Below, in pieces: positions 1-8,631 of a DNA stretch of 64,000 nucleotides (position 1 is its first letter; each line of letters begins with the position of its first letter). Position numbers and translations under genes: made by a program. This stretch comes from Patiriisocius marinus (GTDB taxonomy: Bacteria; Bacteroidota; Bacteroidia; Flavobacteriales; Flavobacteriaceae). Under the pieces are notes generated by a model, which worked only from the letters and a program-made list of their open reading frames with translations, was not told the origin of the DNA and made no database searches. The stretch spans positions 930,001 through 994,000 of the forward strand of contig NZ_BKCG01000001.1 in assembly GCF_008974325.1 (NCBI RefSeq), in the 5' to 3' direction.

Positions 1-422
1 TATGCTTGCAAGAAACTTTGAGATGATAGTAAGAACATTACTCTACTTTGCTGAGACTTACTTTTGTATGATTTCCGAACCATAGCAGCATAATCATCTT
101 TAAGTTTCTTTAAATCGTCTCTAAGCTGGGTAATTTGATTCTGGTTGTCGTTTATTTCGCGCGTCAGTAAATTGGCTTGTTGATTGGTAACTCGAATTAA
201 GTTTTCTTGTGCTTTAATGCGCTGGCTTAAATCTTCAACTTCGGTTAGAACGGTTTTCTTTTCTCCTCTTGTTTTAAAAAGGAGGTTGTTTATTTTCTTA
301 ATGTCATTCAATAGCGATTGGCGTTGTTCTTCTAATTGTTGTTGCTTTTTAGATTGAGCAAAACCATTAAAATTTCCGAAGAAAATAAAAGCACCAAGTA
401 TGAGTAAAACGCGAATGTTCAT
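1..422 (-). CDS. Murein hydrolase activator EnvC / M23 peptidase family, N-terminal part
   Basis: Partial gene whose 3' end lies beyond base 1; about 140 residues are visible. The start ATG (420-422) directly follows the TAG stop of the upstream DUF4292 gene. The N-terminus is a signal peptide (MNIRVLLILGAFIFFG, then NFNGFAQ). It is followed by a long charged helix rich in Gln, Glu and Lys, with segments such as LEEQRQSLLNDIKKIN and QITQLRDDLKKLKDDYA, which is the coiled coil typical of EnvC/NlpD-like proteins. The run KSYKSKSQQSRVMFLLSSQSF matches the conserved end of that coiled coil in EnvC-like proteins. The LytM/M23 domain expected at the C-terminus is outside the window, so peptidase or activator function is inferred from family architecture. 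It is the last visible gene of the operon that begins with the flippase at 5692. Confidence 0.8.
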   Translation of the reverse strand, partial: MNIRVLLILGAFIFFGNFNGFAQSKKQQQLEEQRQSLLNDIKKINNLLFKTRGEKKTVLTEVEDLSQRIKAQENLIRVTNQQANLLTREINDNQNQITQLRDDLKKLKDDYAAMVRKSYKSKSQQSRVMFLLSSQSFLQA

Positions 423-1205
423 CTATTTGAGGGTAATTTGTTCGTATCCTTCTGGAATAGAGAACGGAAAACTTAAAGAAACATTGAGGTCAATTTTACG
501 ATATTTTATATCTACTATCGTTTTATCTTGATTTTCAGTAGCTTCTATGTGTATTTCAGTAGGATAAAAGTCATTTTCTATAGTTTGGTAAGGGCCATAA
601 TCTACTGTAAGTTTTTTTCCTTCTTGTGGTTGCTCAATTATTTCATTAGCTACTAAAAAGTTATTTGGGTTTAAGAGCATTGAAAGTATGAAACGTGGGT
701 CCTGCGTTTTTGGACGTACTTCATATGCATTTGCAATTACAGCAGTGCTATATTTTGAAGGGTTTAAATCTAGTATTGATTGTCCTAAAAAGAGTGCTTG
801 TGCTTGTTGAAAATTGATGTCGGTTCCTAAAAAATCGCTTAATAAAGAGAAATCACCTTTAAAATAACTTCGCCCAATAGATTCGTAAAAACTTACTTCG
901 TTAGGAGTAATTAGTACTTTCGCTAATGTAATTCCTAGAATAGAAGCTTTAATCCAAATTACTTTATCCTTTTCCATTCTAACACTTGTTGTAATGCTTT
1001 GCGATTGCTTAGCATCTTCATACTTTACTTGCATTCGTGCTGCAAGTGTGTTAAAATCTTGTGTAGCATTGTTATGAGCATTAATAATTGCTTTAGTGCT
1101 CAATGCAGCATTTGCAGTTGCAGAACCAACAGCCTTTTTAGCTCCGCCACAGGCAGAAAGTGCCATGAAAACGATACAAGTTACAATATGAAAGGGTCTA
1201 ATCAT
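423..1205 (-). CDS. DUF4292 family lipoprotein
   Basis: A 260-residue lipoprotein starting at MIRPFHIVTCIVFMALSACGG, where FMALSAC is a clear lipobox. The open frame extends 27 codons further upstream, but that would bury the signal peptide and overlap the TPR gene, so I chose the ATG at 1203-1205, one base after the upstream TAA. The body (VKYEDAKQSQSITTSVRMEKDKVIWIKASILGITLAKVLITPNEVSFY) reads like the LolA/LppX-like beta fold assigned to DUF4292, a Bacteroidota family. An outer-membrane or periplasmic lipid or lipoprotein handling role is often suspected for this fold, but nothing in the sequence proves it. It sits between a TPR protein and an EnvC-like hydrolase, an order that I recall as common in flavobacteria. 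Confidence 0.8.
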   Translation of the reverse strand: MIRPFHIVTCIVFMALSACGGAKKAVGSATANAALSTKAIINAHNNATQDFNTLAARMQVKYEDAKQSQSITTSVRMEKDKVIWIKASILGITLAKVLITPNEVSFYESIGRSYFKGDFSLLSDFLGTDINFQQAQALFLGQSILDLNPSKYSTAVIANAYEVRPKTQDPRFILSMLLNPNNFLVANEIIEQPQEGKKLTVDYGPYQTIENDFYPTEIHIEATENQDKTIVDIKYRKIDLNVSLSFPFSIPEGYEQITLK

Positions 1206-1206
1206 T

Positions 1207-2577
1207 TTAGTTAGGTAGTTGAATTGCTTGTGCTTTTTTAGTGTACTGTAATGCTTTGTTCGAGTCACCTTTTCCAGTATAAGCAATGCTTAGTTGCTCG
1301 TAAAAATCTTTCTCCATTTTCGAATCGTCGAAAAGATAATCAATTCCTGTTTCTAAAGATTCTAGCGCTGCATCAAAACTTGATAGGTTATTTTGTGCAA
1401 TGCCATTTAATAAATAGAGTATAGGTTGTGCTGGAAATATTTCTAAACCAGATTCGCTGAGTTTTTTAGCGTCTTCAAATTTATTAAAGTCTAGTTGTAA
1501 AAGGATTGTGTTTTTTAATAAGCTGAAATTGTCTGGATCGCCTTCTGTTCCTTTTTCATAAAACTTAAGGGCTGTATCTTTTTTATTCTTCTTCATATAA
1601 AAATCTCCAAGTTTCTCAAAAACTTGCCCATTGTCTTCTGCTGAAAATTCCTGAATCTTTTTATCTAATTCAACTTCATATTGAGGGTTTTTTTCTACAA
1701 ATTGAAGAAAATCTCCTAATACTCGATACTGTCCTGCTTTGTCAATTTGCTGTGATTTAAAAACAATATCCATTGACTTTAGTGCTTGGGTAGTGTTTCC
1801 TTCGTCTAAATAAAATTTATATAAAGCAAGATGTACTAATTCACTTTTTGGATTGTTTTTTTGAAGTTCTTTAGCGGTTTCAAATGCTTTTGTTGTATTA
1901 CCTTCCTCACTATACAGATAGATGAGGTTTAAGTAATCCTTTTCATTTTTAGGATTTGTATCCACTTTCTTTTCAAGATTGTCAATAGCTCCAGCACTAT
2001 TTCCTGTTACACGATAAATTTGATTTCTAAGGGTGTTTCTGTAAACACTTTCTCCCCACGATTCATCTAATTCATCTAATACTGTTAAAGCTTTTTCGTA
2101 CTGTTTTGTTCTGCTGTATAGGTTTGCAAGATCTTCTTTATAATCTTCATCTTCTAAAACTAGTTTTTGAACAAGTGGAAGCGCTTTTTCGTATTCTCTA
2201 GTTACATAGTACAAATCGTACATCTTTTCAAGTACATCTATTTTCTCTGGCTCCACACTTAACACTTGATTTAGTTGGGCTTCAGCTTCGTTATATTGTT
2301 TTAATTCGATATAATTTTTCGCTTTTTCAAAACTAATAATAGCTAGTGCTTCTTTATTGTTATTGCTAACTCTTTCGGCTTTTTCAAGCGCGGACAACGC
2401 TAACTCATAGTTTTCAATTGATTTTTGTTTTAAGGCTTCAAAGAAATTTTCTTGGAATTCATCGGTCACATTTCCTAAGTCATCTGTAGGTTCATCACCT
2501 AGATTTTCTTGAGCAAGGAAAGCTGTGGAATAACATATTCCAAGTAGAACTAATAGTATGTGTCTTTTTAAAATCAA
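1207..2577 (-). CDS. Secreted tetratricopeptide-repeat protein
   Basis: A protein of about 456 residues made of TPR-like helical pairs, for example NNKEALAIISFEKAKNYIEL, EYEKALPLVQKLVLEDEDY and KKDTALKFYEKGTEGDPDN. The open frame reaches a GTG at 2640, but that extension encodes part of an inverted repeat (2593-2652) and puts extra residues before the signal peptide. The best start is therefore TTG at 2577, giving ILKRHILLVLLGICYSTAFLAQ as export signal. TPR proteins are protein-protein adaptors, and this one should sit in the periplasm. Its position between the nucleotidyltransferase and DUF4292 genes in an envelope operon suggests cell-wall or outer-membrane work, which is inference. The start codon is the uncertain point. 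Confidence 0.75.
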   Translation of the reverse strand: MILKRHILLVLLGICYSTAFLAQENLGDEPTDDLGNVTDEFQENFFEALKQKSIENYELALSALEKAERVSNNNKEALAIISFEKAKNYIELKQYNEAEAQLNQVLSVEPEKIDVLEKMYDLYYVTREYEKALPLVQKLVLEDEDYKEDLANLYSRTKQYEKALTVLDELDESWGESVYRNTLRNQIYRVTGNSAGAIDNLEKKVDTNPKNEKDYLNLIYLYSEEGNTTKAFETAKELQKNNPKSELVHLALYKFYLDEGNTTQALKSMDIVFKSQQIDKAGQYRVLGDFLQFVEKNPQYEVELDKKIQEFSAEDNGQVFEKLGDFYMKKNKKDTALKFYEKGTEGDPDNFSLLKNTILLQLDFNKFEDAKKLSESGLEIFPAQPILYLLNGIAQNNLSSFDAALESLETGIDYLFDDSKMEKDFYEQLSIAYTGKGDSNKALQYTKKAQAIQLPN

Positions 2578-2592
2578 AGTAACATTGTTTGG

Positions 2593-2652
2593 TCGAGTGC
2601 AGTCGATACCATTTAATAAGTAATATTTTTTAGACCTCACGACTGCGCTCGA
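2593..2652. repeat. Inverted repeat, copy 1 of the CGAGCGCAGTCGA element
   Basis: Left arm 2593-2605 (tcgagtgcagtcg) and right arm 2640-2652 (cgactgcgctcga) are complementary with one mismatch and a 34-base AT-rich spacer. The same sequence recurs as a perfect inverted repeat at 35465-35512. Both copies lie between genes in the same orientation. The arms are much richer in GC than their surroundings. The element could be a transcript-processing hairpin, a weak terminator or a dispersed flavobacterial intergenic repeat. Confidence 0.75.
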
Positions 2653-2669
2653 GCGGACTTAATACTGCA

Positions 2670-3686
2670 TTATTTTAATTGCGAATAGTCCCCAATACTT
2701 ACATTTGTGAATGTACCATCAAAATGTGCGTGGTTACCTATCATCGCATTATCTAGAACTGCATTTTTAATAGTTGATTGTGTTTGAATAATACTGTTTT
2801 TTATGGTACTGTTCTCAATTATTGTGCCTTTACCAATGGAAGCAAAAGGGCCAACGGTACTATTTTTAATAACAACTCCTTCGCCAATAAAACAAGGTTC
2901 AATAATTTGAGTATTTTCAGTTGTGATTGATGCTGAAATAAGCGGTTCATTTGCTTCGGCTAAAAAACCTAACATACGACGATTTGTTTCTACGGTTACT
3001 TCTTTATTTCCGCAGTCCATCCATTCGCTTACTGTTCCAGTTTTAAATACTTTTCCATCTGCCATCATGCGTTTAATGCCGTCATTAATCTGGTATTCTC
3101 CGCCATTTATGATATTATTATCAAGCACAAATTGCAATTCATTTTTTAATACTGAAACGTCCTTGAAGTAATAAATACCTATAACAGCTTGATCACTCAC
3201 AAATGTTTCGGGCTTTTCGACAAGTTCTACAATTTCATTTTTTTCATTTAAGTTAACGACACCATAAGCTGAAGGATTATCTACTTTTTTAGTCCATATA
3301 ACGGCATCTGCATCTTTATCTAAATCAAAATCTGCACGTATTAACGTATCAGCATATGCTACAACTGCCGGTCCACTTAATGACGGTTCTGCGCACATAA
3401 TTGCGTGTCCTGTTCCTTTAGGTTCTAATTGACGATAAATACTAGCTTTTGCACCCAACTCTTTAGCTAGGTCTTTTAAGCTTTCAACTACATCATCTCC
3501 AAAAAATGCGGGATCACCTAAAATAAAAGCAATTTCTTCTATCTCCTCATTTAAAACCCCTACAATATCTGCCACTAATCTATGAACTATAGGTTTTCCC
3601 GCTACTGGAATTAATGGTTTTGGAACCGTTAAACTATGAGGTCTTAAACGTGAGCCTCTTCCGGCCATTGGGACTATTATTTTCAT
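2670..3686 (-). CDS. Sugar-1-phosphate nucleotidyltransferase
   Basis: A 338-residue NTP_transferase protein. The nucleotide-binding signature GRGSRLRPHSLTVPKPL lies at residues 9-25, followed by PVAGKPIVHR. YADTLI resembles the metal-binding Asp region, and EKPE and GGEYQINDGIK match RmlA/GlmU-type enzymes. The C-terminal 80 residues are hexapeptide-like (FIGEGVVIKNSTVGPFASIG, ENSTIKNSIIQTQ), forming a left-handed beta helix. Such enzymes make NDP-sugars from NTP and a sugar 1-phosphate for polysaccharide synthesis. The exact sugar cannot be told from the sequence; glucose and mannose are both possible. It is cotranscribed with dut and a flippase upstream and with the TPR gene downstream. 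Confidence 0.85.
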   Translation of the reverse strand: MKIIVPMAGRGSRLRPHSLTVPKPLIPVAGKPIVHRLVADIVGVLNEEIEEIAFILGDPAFFGDDVVESLKDLAKELGAKASIYRQLEPKGTGHAIMCAEPSLSGPAVVAYADTLIRADFDLDKDADAVIWTKKVDNPSAYGVVNLNEKNEIVELVEKPETFVSDQAVIGIYYFKDVSVLKNELQFVLDNNIINGGEYQINDGIKRMMADGKVFKTGTVSEWMDCGNKEVTVETNRRMLGFLAEANEPLISASITTENTQIIEPCFIGEGVVIKNSTVGPFASIGKGTIIENSTIKNSIIQTQSTIKNAVLDNAMIGNHAHFDGTFTNVSIGDYSQLK

Positions 3687-3730
3687 ATTTTTAGATTAAA
3701 ATTAGAGGTTTTAATATTTCTTATTATTAA

Positions 3731-4168
3731 TTATTTAGTTCCTGTTGAGCCAAAGCCGCCTGCTCCGCGGTCTGTTTCAGATAGAACTTCTACTTCTTCA
3801 AAAACAGCTCTTTCGTGTTTTGCAATTACTAATTGAGCTATGCGTTCACCGTTTTCAATAGTAAAATCTTCATTGCTTAAATTTACTAATATCACACCAA
3901 TTTCACCACGATAGTCCGCATCAATAGTTCCAGGACTATTTAGTACAGTAATTCCCTTTTTTGCAGCCAAGCCACTTCTTGGGCGTACTTGAGCTTCAAA
4001 GCCTATAGGTAATTCAATAAAAAGACCTGTTTTAACTATAGCACGTTGCAATGGTTTTAATGTTGATGGTTCTGTAACGTTGGCTCTAATATCCATTCCA
4101 GCACTTGCAATAGTTTCGTAGCTTGGAAGTGGATGGTTAGAATTATTTATTATTTTGATTTTTGTCAT
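3731..4168 (-). CDS. dut: dUTP diphosphatase
   Basis: A 145-residue trimeric dUTPase, the usual length. All five signature motifs are visible: AGMDIRA (residues 23-29), [23 protein letters not shown] with the catalytic Asp and Tyr, GERIAQLVI, and the C-terminal P-loop-like [10 protein letters not shown]. It hydrolyses dUTP to dUMP and pyrophosphate, which keeps uracil out of DNA and supplies thymidylate synthesis. It lies between the flippase and nucleotidyltransferase genes on the same strand, about 60 bases after the flippase stop. The envelope-gene neighbours appear to be an operon-order habit rather than a functional link. Confidence 0.96.
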   Translation of the reverse strand: MTKIKIINNSNHPLPSYETIASAGMDIRANVTEPSTLKPLQRAIVKTGLFIELPIGFEAQVRPRSGLAAKKGITVLNSPGTIDADYRGEIGVILVNLSNEDFTIENGERIAQLVIAKHERAVFEEVEVLSETDRGAGGFGSTGTK

Positions 4169-4231
4169 AAGGTTTTTACTTTTTGATATGCTTCATCGTG
4201 GTAGTTGTTGTGTGAATATGAGTAAACTAAT

Positions 4232-5692
4232 TTATTTGTTTATCATATTTTTAATTTCACCTTTTTCTAATAAGAAAACAGCGAACAAAAATACCAATAA
4301 TAAGGCAGTTCCTATGAGGAGATTTCGTTCAAATATATAGAATGAAATTCCGCTAAATACTATTGCTGTAAGTAAATAACCAAGTATTTTTTTAACATCG
4401 TAAGGTATTTTGTAGTATTTCTGACCTAAAAAATAACTAGCAAACATCATGGTAGCATAAGCAGCTAGAGTTGCAATTGCAGCTCCTTTGTAGCTTATAA
4501 TAGGAATTAACGCAAAATTGACTACTAACGTTATAATTGCTCCTAAAACAGAGATATATGCACCATATTTTGTGCGATCTGTAACTTTATACCATACACT
4601 TAGATTATGATAAATCCCTAAACATAAATTAGCTAATAGAATAAAAGGAACAATAGAAAGTGCCACCCAATAGGCTTCATTTCTTATTAAAAGTTCTTTG
4701 AAAAAATCCATATACACCATTACAGATAGAAATATCACACAGCCTAAAATGGTGAAGTATTTAGTTATTAATGCATAGGTTTCCTTGGCGTTTTTTTCTT
4801 TAGCATGATTAAAGAAAAAAGGTTCAATACCCAATCTAAATGCTGTTGCAAAAAGTGTCATAAAAACACCAAGTTTATAACAAGCAGCATAAACACCAAC
4901 TTCACTTTCAGCAATATCTTCAGGTAGTAAATATGTTAGTAGTATTTTATCAAAAGCTTCATTTATTGAAAAAGCAATACCCGCAATTAATACCGGAAAT
5001 GCATATTTAAGCATTTCGCGCCATATTTTTTTATGAAAGCCTAAACCTATTTTAAAATACAAAGGAAACACCAGTAATAAAGTTGCAGCACTAGCTATTA
5101 CATTAGCTATAAAAACATACAGTACTTTGCTTTCTGAAAGATATATAGCATCCCAAACAGTATTTGAATTTTCTGTTGCTAAGGTTGGTAACACCAAAAA
5201 TAAAAACAGATTACAACTTAAATTTATACAAACATTAAGTATTTTAATAAAAGCATATTTTAAAGGTTTATCATTCGCTCTATACCATACAAAAGGAATT
5301 ATAACTAATGCATCTAACATTAAAATCAACAATGTATATACTATATAACGAGTGTCAAAATTTATAAAATTTGCTATAGATTCTCTAGATAAATAGGCTA
5401 TTATAAAAAAAGAAACCGATGATATTAATATAGATGTTAAGGCCGTTGATTGCACATTTTTTTTTTCTTCGGGATGCTTATTAATAAATCTAAAAAATGC
5501 AGTCTCCATTCCATAGCTTAACAACACGTTTCCTAAAATTATATACGACATTAACGTTGCGTAAATACCAAACTGCGATGGTTCTAAGACCTCTGTATAA
5601 AGTGGCACTAAAACTATTGCTAATGCTCTAGGGAGTACGGTTGCTAACCCGTAAATAAATGTCTGTTTAAAAAGTTTTTGAAATATTGACAC
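4232..5692 (-). CDS. Wzx-type polysaccharide flippase / O-antigen exporter family
   Basis: A 486-residue, very hydrophobic protein with about 14 predicted membrane helices, opening with FKQTFIYGLATVLPRALAIVLVPLYTEVL and PSQFGIYATLMSY. This N-terminus is typical of the MATE/MVF-superfamily polysaccharide biosynthesis proteins (Wzx/RfbX). Such proteins flip lipid-linked oligosaccharides across the inner membrane. No substrate can be read from the sequence. It is the first gene of the minus-strand envelope operon (flippase, dut, nucleotidyltransferase, TPR, DUF4292, EnvC-like), about 30 bases downstream of an unrelated small lipoprotein gene that may be cotranscribed. Confidence 0.85.
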   Translation of the reverse strand: MSIFQKLFKQTFIYGLATVLPRALAIVLVPLYTEVLEPSQFGIYATLMSYIILGNVLLSYGMETAFFRFINKHPEEKKNVQSTALTSILISSVSFFIIAYLSRESIANFINFDTRYIVYTLLILMLDALVIIPFVWYRANDKPLKYAFIKILNVCINLSCNLFLFLVLPTLATENSNTVWDAIYLSESKVLYVFIANVIASAATLLLVFPLYFKIGLGFHKKIWREMLKYAFPVLIAGIAFSINEAFDKILLTYLLPEDIAESEVGVYAACYKLGVFMTLFATAFRLGIEPFFFNHAKEKNAKETYALITKYFTILGCVIFLSVMVYMDFFKELLIRNEAYWVALSIVPFILLANLCLGIYHNLSVWYKVTDRTKYGAYISVLGAIITLVVNFALIPIISYKGAAIATLAAYATMMFASYFLGQKYYKIPYDVKKILGYLLTAIVFSGISFYIFERNLLIGTALLLVFLFAVFLLEKGEIKNMINK

Positions 5693-5724
5693 TTTTAGTT
5701 TAAAATAGTTTGAGTTATAATATT

Positions 5725-6246
5725 CTAATTATTGTTATTTGGATTTGCCGATGGATAAGCAATCATTGGTTTTTCTTGCAAAGCCGAAATTTTAAAAAAT
5801 TTTAATTTACCATTTTCAATATAAGATACTACTGCTTCATTTTTATTTAAATTAAATGGAATTTTTACAGGTGGTGTATTCGCCATTTCATTAATAATTT
5901 CACCATCCATAATTATTTCATTATTGTTATCTCCTTTAAATTTAGCTTGATATACCTGTGTATTTATCTTCTGTTCTTTTAATGGAGCAGATTTTCCTTC
6001 AAAAAATAAATTTTCAAATGTTACTCCTTTAACAAAATTATCTAGTTTAATTGTTACGTTTATACCAGATCCACCACCTTGAACACCTGCAACCCAATGC
6101 TGATAATATGATTCTATAATAGTAAATGAAGGGCTTTCAATAAAATTATAATCTTTATTTGTATTGGTTTGTTCTTTAGTACTATTACAACCTACTAATA
6201 TAAGCGTAGTTATTTGAATTATTATTAATTTACGGAGATAATACAT
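5725..6246 (-). CDS. Hypothetical lipoprotein
   Basis: A 173-residue protein I do not recognise. Its N-terminus (MYYLRKLIIIQITTLILVGC) is a lipoprotein signal with lipobox LVGC. The mature part starts with an Asn/Thr-rich linker and is then mostly beta-strand-like (PSFTIIESYYQHWVAGVQGG, INVTIKLDNF). It ends in an Asn-rich tail (SANPNNNN). It lies downstream of the atp terminator region and 32 bases upstream of the flippase start, so it may share the flippase transcript. A family of secreted Bacteroidota lipoproteins with the QHW.AGVQGGGSG pattern seems likely, but I cannot name it. Confidence 0.65.
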   Translation of the reverse strand: MYYLRKLIIIQITTLILVGCNSTKEQTNTNKDYNFIESPSFTIIESYYQHWVAGVQGGGSGINVTIKLDNFVKGVTFENLFFEGKSAPLKEQKINTQVYQAKFKGDNNNEIIMDGEIINEMANTPPVKIPFNLNKNEAVVSYIENGKLKFFKISALQEKPMIAYPSANPNNNN

Positions 6247-6286
6247 TTGCTATTTTTTTTAAAGATACAATACAATATTTAAGTCC

Positions 6287-6342
6287 TAACTAAACTATAA
6301 ATCAGTTACACTAGCTAAATCCTTAAGTTTATAGTTTAGTTA
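6287..6342. repeat. 15-bp perfect inverted repeat
   Basis: Arms at 6287-6301 (taactaaactataaa) and 6328-6342 (tttatagtttagtta) are exact reverse complements around a 26-base centre. It lies just beyond the atp operon terminator. No open frame or known element is inside. It may be a second hairpin insulating the atp operon from the next gene, or the remnant of a small mobile repeat. Confidence 0.7.
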
Positions 6343-6378
6343 TACTTTTAAGTCTTTTTTATTAATTATAAAAAGTAA

Positions 6379-6412
6379 AAACCTCTTAAATCTATTTAGA
6401 TTTAAGAGGTTT
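6379..6412 (-). terminator. Terminator of the atp operon
   Basis: A 34-base near-perfect palindrome with a 16-bp stem (aaacctcttaaatcta paired with tagatttaagaggttt) and almost no loop. It lies 47 bases beyond the atpG stop. On the minus strand it is followed by TTTACTTTTTATAAT, a U-rich tail. The symmetry means it could also act on plus-strand transcripts. Confidence 0.8.
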
Positions 6413-6458
6413 AAAAAAGTGTTATTTTAGGTTAGTATATAACTGGCAGTAGTTATAA

Positions 6459-7322
6459 CTATCCTGCTAAAGCTTCTGCACCACCAACAATTTCTAAAAT
6501 TTCGTTTGTAATTGCAGCTTGTCTTGCTTTGTTGTATTGTAATTTAAGCGCATCACGTAACTCAGTAGCGTTATCTGTAGCTTTGTGCATAGCTGTCATA
6601 CGCGCACCGTGTTCACTAGCTACAGAATCTCTAACAGCTTTAAACAATTGTGTTTTTAAGCTTTTAGGTATTAATCCTTCAACAATTTCTTCTTTAGAAG
6701 GTTCAAATATGTAATCTGCCGTATTTGTGTTTTCTGTTACAGTTGGAGGTAGGATAGGTAAAAATTGCTCTCTCATTACTATTTGAGTTGCAGCATTTTT
6801 AAAGTTATTGTATACAAGAACAATCTTGTCATAACTTCCATTAGAAAATTGTTCCATTAACATTTCAGCAATTTTTGATGTATTATCAAATGATAATTCG
6901 TCAAAAAGTTCAACATTATGGTGAACAATAGTACCATCCTTCTTTAGGATGTCGTTTCCTTTTTTACCTATAGTAACAAAATCTACTTGCTTTCCAGCGT
7001 AAGTTTCGTTAACTAAAACTTTAGATGCTTTTACAATATTACTGTTAAACGCACCTGCAAGTCCACGGTTAGAGGTGATTGCAACTACAAGTACTTTATT
7101 TACTTCACGTTGCTCGCTGTATTTACTACCGCTGTCAGCGTCAAGTGTTGCACTTAAATTTTGCAATAACTCGGTTAATTTTTCAGAATAAGGACGCATT
7201 GCCGTAATCGCATCTTGTGCTTTCTTCAACTTAGCAGCAGATACCATTTTCATGGCACTTGTGATCTGCATTGTAGATCCAACGGATGATATTCTGTTTC
7301 TAATTTCTTTTAAGTTTGCCAT
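6459..7322 (-). CDS. atpG: F1F0 ATP synthase gamma subunit
   Basis: 287 residues, the normal length for the rotor shaft of F1. The N-terminal coiled-coil strand (MANLKEIRNRISSVGSTMQI, TSAMKMVSAAKLKKAQ) and the C-terminal strand (ASEHGARMTAMHKATDNA, NKARQAAITNEILEIVGGAEAL) are both strongly conserved. The central Rossmann-like part contains ITSNRGLAGAFN. It turns inside the alpha3beta3 ring and couples proton flow to ATP synthesis. It is the last gene of the atp cluster. Unusually, two unrelated genes separate it from atpA. Confidence 0.97.
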   Translation of the reverse strand: MANLKEIRNRISSVGSTMQITSAMKMVSAAKLKKAQDAITAMRPYSEKLTELLQNLSATLDADSGSKYSEQREVNKVLVVAITSNRGLAGAFNSNIVKASKVLVNETYAGKQVDFVTIGKKGNDILKKDGTIVHHNVELFDELSFDNTSKIAEMLMEQFSNGSYDKIVLVYNNFKNAATQIVMREQFLPILPPTVTENTNTADYIFEPSKEEIVEGLIPKSLKTQLFKAVRDSVASEHGARMTAMHKATDNATELRDALKLQYNKARQAAITNEILEIVGGAEALAG

Positions 7323-7347
7323 TTTTAATTAGTAAATAGTTAATGTT

Positions 7348-7650
7348 TTAAAGTAATGACCAACCGTTGAAGATTATTATTAAAGCTAAAATAATTATTA
7401 AAATATAATAAATAAATACCATTTTCTTTTGTTTAACGAAAGTTCTACTTAACAAAAAAATAGATATTAGAGAAAATAATATATTTATTAAAGCTAAAAT
7501 AATTTGATTGATATTGATGTCAAAAAAATAACTTTTGTATGCTAATAATCTTTCTGCATGATTATTATATCTATTAAACGTTATTAACCAAGTGATAAAA
7601 CTATAAATTGGAAGAATCGAAAATAATAATGATGCTACTAAATATTTCAT
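7348..7650 (-). CDS. Small hypothetical membrane protein inserted between atpA and atpG
   Basis: 100 residues, with about three hydrophobic segments (YLVASLLFSILPIYSFITWL, IILALINILFSLISIFLL, VFIYYILIIILALIIIF). I do not recognise a family. It follows the Cys-rich lipoprotein gene by 15 bases and precedes atpG by 25 bases, so it is read through by the atp transcript. The region is very AT-rich, even compared with the atp genes beside it, which suggests later insertion. It may be the membrane partner of the lipoprotein gene next to it. Confidence 0.6.
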   Translation of the reverse strand: MKYLVASLLFSILPIYSFITWLITFNRYNNHAERLLAYKSYFFDININQIILALINILFSLISIFLLSRTFVKQKKMVFIYYILIIILALIIIFNGWSLL

Positions 7651-7665
7651 AAAATAATTATTTAA

Positions 7666-8592
7666 TTATTGACAGGCAGGTCCACAATGCCACTGGGTAC
7701 ATCCGATGCAATCTATGTCATGCATTAGACACCACCAACTAGGATACCAACAACAACCAGCATAATTTCCACAACATCCTAATGATCCGCCTTCTCCAAA
7801 AGGACAAGAAATCCTATTTTCAATGTTAAAACTATCAATACTATTTAAAAATTGATCTCGTGAATCTAAAACATTAAAAAATTGATTATAATCAATTTTA
7901 GTTTGATTTTTTAAATATGCATCCTCAACATAGTTGAAAGCTTTCTCTCCACGCTCATAAGCATATATTTCTGATTTATTCTCACTAAAATACTCAAATA
8001 ATTTAGCTGTGTTGAATTTAAAATCTTCTTGACACCAGAAAGATAATTCTCCAACAATGTAACCAGGCATTGGCGTACAATTGCAAGCACCATCTGTATA
8101 ACTTCGAGAAATGGTTTTCAAAATAGATAATTGATAAAATGTTGTCTGTATTAAATTTGATTCATAATCATCTATAGAAAATTCATAAGTTATTTTTTCA
8201 ACAAAGTTTTCTGTTAAATCAGAAATACTTTTCCATTGTTCTTGAGTTTTATTTCTCTTAATTTCAGAAGCAATACTTTGGATTCTTTTGTAAATAAATA
8301 ACCTATAATTTTCTTCACTTTTATTTAATGAAAAAACATTATTGTAAATAACTTTATTAGAATTAATATTCTTGATTTCTAATTTTGAATTAACAAGTTT
8401 ATTAGTTTCCTTAGTGGAAAAAACTAATATGAAATTAGAGTTTGAATAAATTATTTTTCCGCCCTCAATATCATTTCTATCTATTGTTAAAGTTTCATTA
8501 GCAATTAGAGATTCGTCTATTTCTTTAGAACTTGATCGTGAACAAGAAACTGAAATCAAAACTAATAAAATGTAATATACAATATGTTTCAT
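7666..8592 (-). CDS. Cys-rich hypothetical lipoprotein with a PLA2-like C-terminal motif
   Basis: 308 residues with lipoprotein signal MKHIVYYILLVLISVSC. The middle is helical and Asn/Lys-rich, with a short Cys pair near GACNCTPMPGYIVGE. The last 46 residues hold ten cysteines (segments GCCGNYAGCCWYP, WWCLMHDIDCIGC, WHCGPAC). The C-x2-HD-x2-C arrangement recalls the His-Asp active site of secreted phospholipase A2 (CCxxHDxC), with one extra residue before the last Cys. I recall similar GCCGNYxGCC tails in uncharacterised Bacteroidota proteins. Enzyme activity is only a lead. It lies 40 bases downstream of atpA and is probably cotranscribed with the ATP synthase. Confidence 0.6.
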   Translation of the reverse strand: MKHIVYYILLVLISVSCSRSSSKEIDESLIANETLTIDRNDIEGGKIIYSNSNFILVFSTKETNKLVNSKLEIKNINSNKVIYNNVFSLNKSEENYRLFIYKRIQSIASEIKRNKTQEQWKSISDLTENFVEKITYEFSIDDYESNLIQTTFYQLSILKTISRSYTDGACNCTPMPGYIVGELSFWCQEDFKFNTAKLFEYFSENKSEIYAYERGEKAFNYVEDAYLKNQTKIDYNQFFNVLDSRDQFLNSIDSFNIENRISCPFGEGGSLGCCGNYAGCCWYPSWWCLMHDIDCIGCTQWHCGPACQ

Positions 8593-8631
8593 AATAATTC
8601 GAGTGTTATATTAAACAAATTTTTCCTGACC

